Positions 8,750 to 18,016 of a stretch of DNA of 40,537 bases are shown one piece after another. The stretch comes from Opitutus sp. GAS368 (GTDB taxonomy: Bacteria > Verrucomicrobiota > Verrucomicrobiia > Opitutales > Opitutaceae). A program made the translations under genes and the position numbers. The notes below the pieces were generated by a model, which was given only the letters and a program-made list of their open reading frames with translations, searched no databases and had not been told where the DNA came from. The DNA is taken from positions 1 to 40,537 of the forward strand of contig CAMDOF010000057.1 in NCBI GenBank assembly GCA_945903465.1. The letters run 5' to 3'. Numbering within the stretch: position 1 is the first letter of the stretch; each line of letters begins with the position of its first letter.

Positions 8750-9694
8750 AAGTGGGGGTGTCGTTGGATCAGTTTTCGACGGTGGAGGCTCAAGGGATGC
8801 GCGCCGGCTCACCACAAAGCCCCCGACTTCGCATCATCTTCCTAAAAAACAGCGCCGGCATTGGCTGGTTGGAGGGAAAAGCCCAGCACGGCAGATTGCT
8901 TGCGCAGACGTGTCAACGCCGGATTGCCCGGTTTGGAGGGATCGAAAGCGGTGCGGGTTTTGATCATCCTAAAGCAGATACGCGCCAATTTGTGGGCAGC
9001 GGCGGTGACGGCCCCAGCCGGACCGAGTTTCGCCTGCATGCGACGAAACCAGTCGCCCAGCGGTGACGCCCGCGGTTCAACGATTGCGCCGCCAAGCGCA
9101 ACGCCGTCGCCACCGTTGGGAGACCGGCCGGAGGCTGACGCCTGCGGAATGGGCCAGGAAAAAGAGGGAGTTGAGGTTGCCAGCCGGTTGGAAAGCGGCC
9201 GGGTACTGACGCTAAGCTGGTGGTGGTCGCTGACTTTTTTGGGGGCACAGTCCCGGCCATGAGGTGGATTTTTGCACGGACCGGCTCAGAGGGTGGAACG
9301 TGCGCTCCGCGCTTTTTGCTTTCGGCACAAAACTAACCGGACGCCGAGCGCATGATCGATCCTTTCGTGCACCAATTTCCCCTGTAAAAATCCGCCGTGG
9401 TCCCAGCCATCAGGCGAAATTCTGATCCCGGTCGGCTCGTTTGACTCCGGTCGGCTCGTTCGGAGCAGACGTGCCCGTGGCCCGACCTGAAGGCGAAGTT
9501 CACCGTTGGGTTTTGCTCTCAGCCGTAAGAATTTAGTCCGAAGGCGGGCCGTGCGCTCTGCGCGCGACAACTTCGACCGGTGTAACGAAAGCCGCGCGGG
9601 GAGCGCCCGGCCCATCTTTTGGTTTCCATTTTGTCGAGGGAGAATCGATTCAACTGAATGGACCCGGCTCAACTTTCGACTGAATTTCTAAGCC
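8750..9694. other. Gene-poor stretch between two TonB receptors
   Basis: The part at 8842-9090 holds a transposase tail remnant (listed separately). From 9091 to 9694 I see no gene: the 128-residue minus-strand frame at 9286-9672 has shadow-like composition. A short direct repeat (CCGGTCGGCTCGTT) occurs twice around 9427-9465. The right end is the 3' flank of the interrupted receptor gene; the left end should hold the promoter of the receptor ending at 5618. Confidence 0.4.
8842..9090 (-). pseudogene. C-terminal remnant of a transposase (IS110-like)
   Basis: On the minus strand a frame reads LGDWFRRMQAKLGPAGAVTA and then AAHKLARICFRMIKTRTAFD, ending with LRKQSAVLGFSL and a TAG stop. This pattern (LGxxxRRMxAKLG, AxTAxAHKLARI, R-KQAxxLGF) is one I associate with the C-terminal end of IS110-group transposases. 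Only about 80 residues are present; the catalytic part is missing and the upstream sequence becomes unrecognisable, so this is a scar of an old insertion. No terminal inverted repeats were seen. Being a transposase remnant is fairly likely; the exact IS family is less sure. Confidence 0.6.
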
Positions 9695-12600
9695 TCAGTA
9701 CGTTCCCTTGATCCCAATGGTCCAGAGCGCGCCGATCAGCGTGCGAGTGCGGAACTGGGCGTAGTCTGGCGTGTTCGGGCCGGCGGTCTTGCCGTCGATC
9801 GGCGCATCGCCGAGATTTCTCATGATCGCGAAGAGCGAGACCTGCTTCCGGAAATAATATTCCCCCATCAGGTCGATCGAGAGACGCTTGGACGTCCAGT
9901 TGTAGGTGGACGACTCAATGCCCTGGCCCGCGGTGACCAAGCCGCCGCGCTGCCGTCCGCGATAATTCCAATTTGCCCGCAGGTTGAAACGCTCACGCGT
10001 GAGACTCACGCCCCAGCTGCCGCCGCGCGGAATGAGATTCAACCCCGTGAAGCTGGTGAGATTTGGTCCGGTCGCCCGCATCGCGGTGCCGTTGGCGAAC
10101 ACTTAGATGCCGCGTGCCCAATGCGGAAGAAATGTCAGGGCCTGCTTATAGTTCAGATCGAGACCGTTCATCCGGACCTTGCCGGGGATGTTTTCCTGCG
10201 TCGCGGCGTCATAGGCCCCGTAAACCGCTGGATCCAGGCTGTAGAGCGCAAGGAATTCTGGCGTCACGTGAAACGCGGTCGCGCCGAAGAAATTCTCGAA
10301 GTCGCGCTGAAACGCCCCGACCGACACCTGCCCGACGCCCGCGAAATAATATTCCAAGCGCACGTTTAGTGACCGGGCCGTCCAGGGTTTGATCGCCGCG
10401 TTGCTCACGACGATCCGGTTGTTCGGGGCCGGGGGCGCATCGGTGTCCGGCAAGGTGATCCCGCTGGCGTACTGTCCGAGATCGGGCCGGCCGATGGAGC
10501 GGTAGATCGCGGCGCGGGCGATGAGGTTTTCGCGGAGGTTGTAGCTCGCGTTAAGATTGGGGAAGAGCGTGAGGAACTCCTTGTCCGTCCGCGCGGCGCG
10601 CTCGAGGATGGTGAGCTTTGCCGTCTCCAAGGCGTTGGTCGTGATCGGCAGCGGCCGGCCATTGGCGCCCAGAATCGGCCGGCCGGCGGCGTCCCGCTGG
10701 ACGTTGCGCGACGCATCGGTGAGCACGGCGTGCGCTTCGATGTTGGTCTGCTCGGCGCGCAGTCCCCCGACCAGCTTGAGCCGGCGATCGAGGAGCTGAA
10801 GATCTCCGCGGAGATACCCCGCCGAGATGAGCTCTTCGGCCCGTTTCGAGGATGTCATCAGGGATCTGTAGGCCGCGTTGTCGTCGGGCACGAAGTGCGT
10901 GGGGTTGGTCTGGTAGCCCTCCCACGCGGCCTCGGAACTAACCCACTGGATGCGGGTGAAGCCGAAGCCCGAGTCGCGTTGTGAAAAAGCGGCGTCGAGA
11001 AACCGTGCGGCGCTGTCGTCGCCGCCCACCGGGGTCGTGCTCGCCCGGCCGTCGGCACCCACATAGGCGTGGGGCAGGCTGTGGTTCCGGTATTGGCGCG
11101 TGAGATGCCGCCCATCGAGCCCGGCCTTCAGCGTCAACGGCACCGGCCCGAAGAAATCGCGCCGCACGTTGGCGTATCCGGTATTCTGTTCGTCGATGGG
11201 ATTGCGACGCTGCGCCGTGACTGAGCTGAGAACGTAGGTCCCGAGGTTGTACGGATCGACCGGGGCGCCCGTCGTCCCGTCGCTGACCGTGATGCGGCCG
11301 GGACGCAGGTAGTTGACCTCGTCGAACGACACCGTGACGCCGGTGCGCTGGGCGGTGAGCAGGTTGAAGAAGCCCTTGTCGACGCCGCGCACGTGGTTGG
11401 TCGCATACGACATCGCGGCTCCGGCCTCCGCCTTCCAGACGGGGCCCTCGTGGCGCCAGGTGAGCGTCGGCGTATAGGTGCGGTTGATCCGGTCGGTGCC
11501 GTTCTCGGTTGTGATGGTGAGCGAGCCCGCGCCGGCGAAGCCCCGGGCCGAGGTGGGCGAGAACTCCCCAATCCGGTTCCCGTTGAAGGTCAGGCTGCGC
11601 TGCATAAGGACGGAGGAGAACGACGACCACTGGTAGGAGAACGTCAGTCGATCGTTGGGCGAAAGCTTGTAGTCGAGGGTCACGCCGATCGAGTGCCGTT
11701 CGTCCTGGGTGGTGCTGTTGCGCAGGATATATTGCGAGAGGTAGGGCCGGTCCACCGTGGTGTTGGGAAACGTGCCGCCGTTGGTGACGGCGTTCACTCC
11801 CCGCCAGGTGTTTTGCATCAGATCTTGGCCGGTGTAGATCGTCGAGCTACCCGCGGAGAGCGTGAATCCGAAGCGCGGGCTGAGCGGCTGAATCCACGCG
11901 AAGTCATAGCCAGGGTGAACCTTGCGGGTCGACTCCTGCCGTGGACCGGGTGTCCGTTGAAAATCCCGCGCGTTGTCGCGCATGGTCAGATACAGGCTGC
12001 TGTTGAACGAGGGGCGGGAACGGCCGAACGAAGAGCGGGGCACGATGTTGACCGAGCCGGCGAGGGCTGAGCCCTGTGATTCCGGCGTCGGCGAATAGGA
12101 AACCTCCACCCGGGAGGCGTTGTTGATCCCGAGGAAGTCGAGCGAGATGGCGCGGCCTGTCGCGCCCACACCGGTGCTGGCCACGCTAAAGCCGTCGAGG
12201 GTGACCGGCACGTTGCCCGTGGGCACGCCGTTGATCGAAACCTCGCGCGCGTTGCCGGCGTTGTAGTCGATCGTGAGCCCGGGCATGAATTTCAAAAACT
12301 CGCCCATGTTCGTCTCCGCCACATTGCCGAACTCCTCGGTGGACACGACGGTCTTCAGGTTGGGTGCGAACCGTTGCTCGTTGATCGCCAGAGCCGCCGC
12401 ATCCATTTCGCGCGACTCGGCGACCACGAAGCGGGCAAGCTTCACCGTGCCGGGATCGGTTGCCATCCCGGCCTCGCCGGAGAGCGCCGCGAGGGTGATC
12501 GGCTGCCGGAGAGTTTGGCCCGCGGCGACCGTGACCTGGTCGGTGCGCACGGGCTGGCCGGTGTAAAACGTGCGCAGCCGCACGGTGCCGGCCGGGACAT

Positions 12601-12826
12601 TCGCCAGGCGATATGAACCGTCCGATTCGGTGAAGGTTTCGAGCGCCGTGCCCTCGATCGAGACACGCGCATTTTCCAGATATCCGCCGGTGCGGGCATT
12701 CAGCACGCGGCCCTCGATCGTGCCGGTCCCCGCGTTTTGGGCTGGCAAGAGCACGGTGGAGGCGACCCAGCCGAGCAGAGCGAGGAGCCCTTGGACGGTC
12801 CGGAAAAGCGAGCAGGGTATTTTCAT
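9695..12826 (-). pseudogene. SusC-like TonB-dependent receptor interrupted by one in-frame TAA
   Basis: The gene starts at 12826 with a signal peptide (MKIPCSLFRTVQGLLALLGW). It continues with a CarboxypepD_reg-like domain (GRVLNARTGGYLENARV), a TonB-box-like KLARFVV, a plug domain with NEQRFAPNLKTVVSTEEFG, and a barrel. After 907 codons (LPHWARGI) there is a TAA at 10103-10105. The same frame then continues (VFANGTAMRATGPNLTSF) through the last 135 residues to IGIKGTY, an expected outer-membrane C-terminus. In relatives the segment reads like ARGxQVFANGT, so a CAA-to-TAA change is the simplest explanation. Without its last barrel strands the product should not insert correctly. It could also be a sequencing error or a read-through site. 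Without the stop the length is 1043 aa, the same as the neighbouring receptor. Confidence 0.88.
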
Positions 12827-13688
12827 GGGCGTGACAGGGAGGTAGAGGGGCGGGGCGTACTTTTACGCGGGGGCGAGGCCACGACCAGCCTGATTTATTT
12901 TGGGGTGATTTGGATTCGCGACGACGGAGTTTTCGGTGACGGTGAAGATGCCGCCGTCATGGAAAAGTGAATACAGAGGAGGTGTCGGGCCGAAACGGAG
13001 AAGGGGGCGCGTGGGAGATATTCGGCGAGGCGGCGGCGGCCGGGGGCATCGTTGACGCGAGGGGAGCTTGGCCGGCGTCGAGACTGAAGCCGCCTCCTTG
13101 AGAGAGACGGCATCGAAATTTTTTTGCCACCTGGTGAATGCACGCCGGTTAAAATCGGCCTTTTGCTGGTGGCCGGAGAAATCAGCCGCATCCTCAACCC
13201 GGTGCATTCGCATTACCGAAAGGCAGCGATCTGGTCGGCGGGCCAGCCGGTGCGGATTGACTCGCACCTGTGCGCAGACCTCGGGAAAGCCGAGTGACGC
13301 TCAGGGTGGATTTGGCGACCGGTCGGGGACATCCTGAATACGAGGCCGGCGCACCGCGGCCACCAGCAAGGCCGCCTCGGGTCGGGCGCGCCATCCCCGC
13401 CTGCCCCCATTTTGGGAATTCAGAATCTTGGTGATTCCCAACCAACGTGAGCCACGCGCCCTCGCGACGTTAACAGGTAACCGGCAGACCGCGTCGGATC
13501 GGCGCCGGCAGAAGGGGCACGGCTTCCGGCCGCGGCCTTTCGTTCCGACCATGATCGTATCGCCGGACTGGCAATCGCGAGCAGAGACTCTTGCTCCTCT
13601 GTCGGCAGGTCCATCTGGACTTTCCCGATCGCAGATTCATTCTCGTTCATGGCGGTTCATCGTTGAAACCGACTGAACCCCATACCCT
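12827..13688. other. Long intergenic stretch between divergent genes
   Basis: About 860 bases separate the interrupted receptor (minus) from the beta-propeller gene (plus). I see no convincing gene. A minus-strand frame ending near 13420 starts with MNENESAIGKVQMDLPTEEQ, which looks protein-like for about 30 residues and then degrades; it may be a gene remnant. Just before the gene at 13689 there is an imperfect inverted repeat (GGTTCA near 13648, TGAACC near 13673), a possible operator. Promoters for both flanking genes must lie here. Confidence 0.35.
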
Positions 13689-15278
13689 ATGCATACTCCA
13701 CGGCTCCTTTTGATCCTCGCGTTGTTGTGCACGGTGTTCCGCGCCGCCGTGTCCGCGGCCGAAGCGGTCGACGTCGGCACGCGTCGGCAGGTTTTCATTG
13801 ACGCGCTGTTCATGGAAGATGCGCGCGGTGTCACGCTCCGGACGCATCAGCCGCGGAAAACGGGCGAGTCCACGATCACCACGGACCGGCCGTGGGAACG
13901 CGGCGGGCTCGGGCCTTTCAGCTGTGTGCTCTGGGACAATGGACGGTATCACCTTTGGTACCACGCAATGGACGCGAAGCTGTGGCACACTTCGCCGACC
14001 GCAGGATCGATTTGTTATGCGACCTCGGACGACGGCATCGTTTGGAAAAAACCCGACCTCGGCATCGTCGAATACGAGGGCAGCCGGCGGAACAACATCG
14101 TGATCGGCCACGGTGCGGCGGAACTGCACATCGGGCAGGACGGGATGATGGTGTTTGTCGACCCGAACGCGCCGACGGCCGAACGCTTCCGCATGACGAA
14201 CCGCTTCAGCAAAAAAGGGGAGGGGAAGAGTGACGGCTTGAACCTCATGTCTTCGGGCGACGGGATTCACTGGAAGCTCACGCATGAGGAGCTGATGACG
14301 TATCGTCCGGAAGTGAAGGGTCATCATCTCGATTCGCAAAACGTCATTTTTTGGGACGAAAGTCTGAAGAAGTATGTCGCCTTCGTGCGGCGGAACCTGA
14401 AGGACAAGGAGAATCAGGGCCGCGCCATCGCCCGGGCGGAATCGGATCGCCTCGGCGATTTCCCGCTGACCCAGGATCTGCCGGTGGTGTTCCTGCCCGA
14501 CCCGCCGGACCCGGCGCATGGCGGAGTGTCGGTCGTCGATTACTACAACAGCGCGGCGCTCCGTTATCCGTGGGCCGACCGGGCCTACTATATGTTTCCG
14601 CAGGCGTATTATCATTACACGCGTTCGCTGCGCGAGTTCGCGCAAGATGCGCCGACCAATGCGGGCCCGATCGACACGCAGTTCGCCGCCAGTCGCGACG
14701 GTCTGCGGTGGGAGCGCTACGATCGGCGGCCGTTCGTCCGGGTCGGGATGAAGGGCGAATTCGACTGTCATTCCGCGCGATTGATCCACGGCCTGGTGCC
14801 GGATCGCGCCGGCCGCGAGTTGTACCTGTATTACCGCGGTTCGGACTGGCTGCACGGCTGGGATCGCGACGAGCGCAACCGGAAGCTGCTGACCGGCCTT
14901 GGGCTGGGCGCAGCGCAGGACACGACCGTGCTCAGCCGGCTGGTGATCCGCCGCGACGGCTTTGTATCGGTATCAGCAGGACAGAGCGTCGGTGAATTCA
15001 TAACGCCAACCCTGAAGTTCGCCGGCCGCCGGTTGCGGGTCAACGTCGACACCTCGGCCACCGGGATCGCCCGCATCGCGCTGCTGGATTCGTCCGGCCG
15101 GTCGATTCCCGGCCACGGTCTGGAGGACTGCGACCTCATCCACACCGCGAACGAAATCAACCGCACGGTGACGTGGCGCGGCGCGGCCGATCTCCCCGCA
15201 TCGGCCCACGGCGCGGTGCGCCTGCGCTTCGTCCTGCGCAACACGGAGCTTTACGCGTTTCAGTTTTCGGACGAGTGA
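13689..15278 (+). CDS. Exported beta-propeller protein, putative glycoside hydrolase (paralog 1)
   Basis: A 529-residue secreted protein with a signal peptide (MHTPRLLLILALLCTVF). The body has propeller-like repeats typical of GH32/GH43-like folds: RQVFIDALFMED at the start, DNGRYHLWYHAMD, ATSDDGIVWKKPDLG, FWDESLKKYVAFVRRN and ASRDGLRWERYDRRPF. A C-terminal beta-sandwich carries ALLDSSGRSIPGHGLEDCD and ends with LRNTELYAFQF. Two other proteins in this window (ending at 15289 and 26186) share this plan. The type is common in planctomycetes and verrucomicrobia, usually as an uncharacterised protein or GH32-like hydrolase. Catalytic carboxylates cannot be named with confidence. It converges on its paralog with 10 nt between the stop codons. 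Confidence 0.85.
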   Translation: MHTPRLLLILALLCTVFRAAVSAAEAVDVGTRRQVFIDALFMEDARGVTLRTHQPRKTGESTITTDRPWERGGLGPFSCVLWDNGRYHLWYHAMDAKLWHTSPTAGSICYATSDDGIVWKKPDLGIVEYEGSRRNNIVIGHGAAELHIGQDGMMVFVDPNAPTAERFRMTNRFSKKGEGKSDGLNLMSSGDGIHWKLTHEELMTYRPEVKGHHLDSQNVIFWDESLKKYVAFVRRNLKDKENQGRAIARAESDRLGDFPLTQDLPVVFLPDPPDPAHGGVSVVDYYNSAALRYPWADRAYYMFPQAYYHYTRSLREFAQDAPTNAGPIDTQFAASRDGLRWERYDRRPFVRVGMKGEFDCHSARLIHGLVPDRAGRELYLYYRGSDWLHGWDRDERNRKLLTGLGLGAAQDTTVLSRLVIRRDGFVSVSAGQSVGEFITPTLKFAGRRLRVNVDTSATGIARIALLDSSGRSIPGHGLEDCDLIHTANEINRTVTWRGAADLPASAHGAVRLRFVLRNTELYAFQFSDE

Positions 15279-15288
15279 GGGCGGCGAT

Positions 15289-16824
15289 TCACTTGACGCT
15301 GAACGAAAAAAGCCGCGCCTCCGGCGGCACGGTGAACCGTAGCCGGATGGGCGTGGCGCCCGCCACTTGCCGCAGGGATTTTTCTCCAAATTGCACGGCG
15401 TGCCGGATGGAGTCTCCGGAAATTTCCGCTCGGGCGAGGACTTGACCGGCCGGATCGAGCGCCTCGACGACGAGCGGACCGAGGCCGTTGACCTGCAGAT
15501 GGTCGCCCTCAGGCACGAGCGGGCGGGTGGTCAGGGTACCCCAATCCACCGAGACAAAACCATCGACCCGCAGTCGCGCGCGGAAAATTCCGCCGCCGGT
15601 GATCCTGGTCTCGGGGGACGATCGTTTGCCGAACGACGTGGCGCTGTAGTAGTAGATCAACTCGTCGCCGATTCGCAGCGGGCCCTGGCTGAATTCACAG
15701 ATGTAGCCGCCGTCGTTCCGCGCCTGATTGCCGCCTTCGGGCCCGTTGGCTAAAAAAACCTCCGGCACGCCGGCGTCGTTGTCGAACGGCACTTTTTTCC
15801 AGGTCACTCCGTCGCGGCTCGCGCTGAATTTAAGGAAGGCGCATCCGGCCGCCGAATACGGATAGTCGCCGCGCGCATGGTAGATTTTCAGCCCGCCCAG
15901 CCAGTGGGAACCATACCGCCACGCGGTGGACGCGTAGTATTCGTCGTAGGGCGTGTCGCCACTTGTCTGCGCGCCGGCCGGCAGCAACGCGATCCGTTTG
16001 ATTTGGCGCGGGTCGACGGAGGCATCGAGCTTATCGACGAACAGATAGGCCCGCGACCGGTAGCCGTTGGCGCTGCGATCTTTTCCGGTTTCACGGTAAA
16101 ATTTGAAGATGCCCAGATAGCGATCTTCGAGCGGATCGTGGGAAAACACCGTGACATCGCCCGGCCCGTTCACGGTCTTGCCGTCCTGCAGAATCGTATG
16201 GCTGCTGGGGTCCCCCTTCCCGGAGTAGGAGCTGAAGACCTGACGACCGCGCTCCCATTGGCGGCCGTCGCGCGAGCGGACAAAATAGATGCCTTCTTTT
16301 TCGGGGCCGTAGTTGGCGAAAAAAAGCCAACCTTGATACGGATATTCCTGATCCTTCGGGTTGTAATGGCAGGAGAAAAGGTCGAGCCCGCGGCGGGCGC
16401 CGAAGCCGGGGTCGGGCTCGAGATTTGTATCAAACGTCACCGGCACAAGGCTGGCGCGGTCCGGTTGGTCCCAGCGCAATCCATCCGACGAGGTGGCGAG
16501 AAAAAAGCCGCCGCCGCCGATGTGCTCTCTCAAAAACATGACATGTTTTTTGATCCGAGGGTCGTAGACGATTGAGCCATAAGCTTGGAGGTCCTTGCCT
16601 GGTGCGGGCACGATCAGCGGCGTGTTGCCGCCCGTTTCCTTGACCGGCTGATGCAGCGTACGCTTCAGATCGGACTGCGATTCGATGAGCGCGTCGTCCA
16701 CAAACAATTGGACGCCGCCGCGTGAAATTCGCATCGGCGCGAGTTCGTCGGACGCACGAAGCGAATTGACTGGCAGCAGGGCCAGGATGGAAAAGAGAGG
16801 AGGACCGATGCGGCGAGGTTTCAT
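15289..16824 (-). CDS. Exported beta-propeller protein, putative glycoside hydrolase (paralog 2)
   Basis: The ATG at 16824 (MKPRRIGPPLFSILALLPVN) gives a signal peptide and 511 aa; the frame upstream of it is unlikely to be translated. The architecture matches the protein at 13689: VQLFVDDALIESQSDLKRTL near the start, SIVYDPRIKKHVMFLREH, ATSSDGLRWDQP, RSRDGRQWERG and SASRDGVTWKKVPFD. It ends in a beta-sandwich with EALDPAGQVLARAEISGDSI and a terminal LRFTVPPEARLFSFSV. It therefore looks like a five-bladed propeller plus accessory sandwich, secreted to act on carbohydrate. It has diverged clearly from paralog 1 in the loops, which fits a different substrate or linkage. It diverges from the SDR gene across a 385-base region containing a structured repeat. 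Confidence 0.85.
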   Translation of the reverse strand: MKPRRIGPPLFSILALLPVNSLRASDELAPMRISRGGVQLFVDDALIESQSDLKRTLHQPVKETGGNTPLIVPAPGKDLQAYGSIVYDPRIKKHVMFLREHIGGGGFFLATSSDGLRWDQPDRASLVPVTFDTNLEPDPGFGARRGLDLFSCHYNPKDQEYPYQGWLFFANYGPEKEGIYFVRSRDGRQWERGRQVFSSYSGKGDPSSHTILQDGKTVNGPGDVTVFSHDPLEDRYLGIFKFYRETGKDRSANGYRSRAYLFVDKLDASVDPRQIKRIALLPAGAQTSGDTPYDEYYASTAWRYGSHWLGGLKIYHARGDYPYSAAGCAFLKFSASRDGVTWKKVPFDNDAGVPEVFLANGPEGGNQARNDGGYICEFSQGPLRIGDELIYYYSATSFGKRSSPETRITGGGIFRARLRVDGFVSVDWGTLTTRPLVPEGDHLQVNGLGPLVVEALDPAGQVLARAEISGDSIRHAVQFGEKSLRQVAGATPIRLRFTVPPEARLFSFSVK

Positions 16825-17209
16825 ACTGAATGTGGCGGAGGGGAGGAGTGGGGCGGTGACGGAATGTGGCGGGGCCGCGCTCACTTGGGCAGGTTGTTTT
16901 CACCAAGGGCTGTGGGGGGTGCGACCGATCCGGTGTATTTCCGTCGCCGAGGGCGCGTTGTGCAACAGTTCTTGCGCGCGAAAATTTTCCGAAGGAGGTG
17001 GCGTCAGTCGGTTGGCGGTTCTTTTTAGCGGAGGTTCTGAAACGGGCTGACTGGAGGAGGGGCTTTACGCCCCGATGGGTTGGAGTGGGTCTTTTGTCGG
17101 GCATAAAGCCCCTCCCACAACCGGACCGCCCGCTCGCAGATGCGCTATGAATCGCTCTGCCGTTGTTTTTGTTGTTGTCGGCAGAGCGGTCGGGCGGCAC
17201 CGAAAGGCA
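16825..17209. other. Intergenic region with structured repeat
   Basis: Divergent promoter region between the beta-propeller gene (minus) and the SDR gene (plus). Its right half is the first copy of the structured repeat listed at 17029. An ATG at 17147 in the SDR frame would add 21 residues (MNRSAVVFVVVGRAV) but the SDR fold is complete without them. No separate gene is seen. Confidence 0.5.
17029..17126. repeat. Structured intergenic repeat, copy 1
   Basis: Shares with the copy at 19073 the order: GGAG.TTCT.AAACGGGCTGACTGG, a short hairpin around GGGGCTTTACGCCCC, a spacer, and a complementary hairpin around GGGCATAAAGCCCCTCCCAC. The two hairpins are also complementary to each other, so the element can fold as one long stem. 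The central spacer differs between copies while the ends are conserved, as in REP- or MITE-like elements. Confidence 0.75.
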
Positions 17210-18016
17210 ATGCAATCGCTCCCCGCCCTGTTTCGCCTCGATGGCAAGGTCGCGTTAATTACCGGTGGTGCGCGCGATCTCGGCTACGATATGGCCGGAA
17301 GTCTGGCCGCCGCGGGTGCCAAGGTGATCGTCACTTCCCGCACGCTGGCGAGCGCCCGCCGGGCCGCCCAGGCGATTGGCAAGCGCCATCACGTGGAGAC
17401 TCTGGCGCTGGAACTGGATCAACGCGAACATGGCCGCGTGGCGACCGCCGTCGCGGCGGCACTCGCGTGGAAGGGCCGGATCGATATTCTGGTCAACAAC
17501 GCCGGCGGGGGGTCCGGCCGCAGTCCGGCGCTGCTGTTCAAACGCGACCCGGCTGATGTCGTCGATCTGGTGCAGAACAATCTGCTCGGCGTGTTGCATT
17601 GCTGTCAGGAGGTCGGGCGCATCATGGCCCGGCAGAAGAGCGGCAAGATCATCAACATCGCCTCGGTCTCCGGTTTGTTGGGACGCGATCGCCGTCTGTA
17701 TAAGAAGAATGGCATGAAGGGCCAGCCCATCGACTATGCGGCCGCGAAGGCCGGGGTGATCGGGCTGACCCGCGATCTGGCCGGACTGCTTTCTCCGCTG
17801 GGGATAAACGTCAACGCGATCTCGCCGGGCGGATTTGCGCGCGCCGGCTTGCCGCGCGGTTTCGTGCGTGACTATAGCGATCGCACGCCGCTGAAGCGCA
17901 TGGGACGCGACGGCGTGGATCTGAATGGAGCGGTGCTCTTCCTCGCCGCGCCGGCTTCCGACTACATCACCGGGCAGAATCTCGTGGTGGACGGCGGCTT
18001 TTCCATATGGCGGTGA
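17210..18016 (+). CDS. SDR family oxidoreductase (gluconate 5-dehydrogenase / KduD-like)
   Basis: A classical short-chain dehydrogenase of 268 aa, cytoplasmic, expected to oxidise or reduce a sugar or sugar acid with NAD(P). The start at 17210 follows a GAAAGG and puts the conserved FRLDGKVALITGG at residue 8. The cofactor motif TGGARDLG (18-25) has Asp at 23 where Gly is usual. NNAG is at 96-99, catalytic Ser in IASVSG (about 152-154), and YAAAK at 176-180 gives Tyr176 and Lys180. The C-terminus has the usual GQNLVVDGGFS. An insertion around GRDRRLYKKNGMKG precedes the catalytic Tyr and may shape the substrate pocket. Its last 10 nt overlap the Gfo/Idh/MocA gene, so the two are translationally coupled. 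Confidence 0.9.
   Translation: MQSLPALFRLDGKVALITGGARDLGYDMAGSLAAAGAKVIVTSRTLASARRAAQAIGKRHHVETLALELDQREHGRVATAVAAALAWKGRIDILVNNAGGGSGRSPALLFKRDPADVVDLVQNNLLGVLHCCQEVGRIMARQKSGKIINIASVSGLLGRDRRLYKKNGMKGQPIDYAAAKAGVIGLTRDLAGLLSPLGINVNAISPGGFARAGLPRGFVRDYSDRTPLKRMGRDGVDLNGAVLFLAAPASDYITGQNLVVDGGFSIWR

Noticed and set aside
9286..9672. 128-codon minus-strand frame in the gap between receptors
   Set aside because: Arg/Ser-rich throughout, no signal peptide, no recognisable domain, and no ribosome binding site.
13194..13552. Overlapping minus-strand frames with repeated Ala/Arg/Pro sequence
   Set aside because: Three frames look equally protein-like, which is typical of noncoding GC-rich DNA; no homology suggested by any of them.
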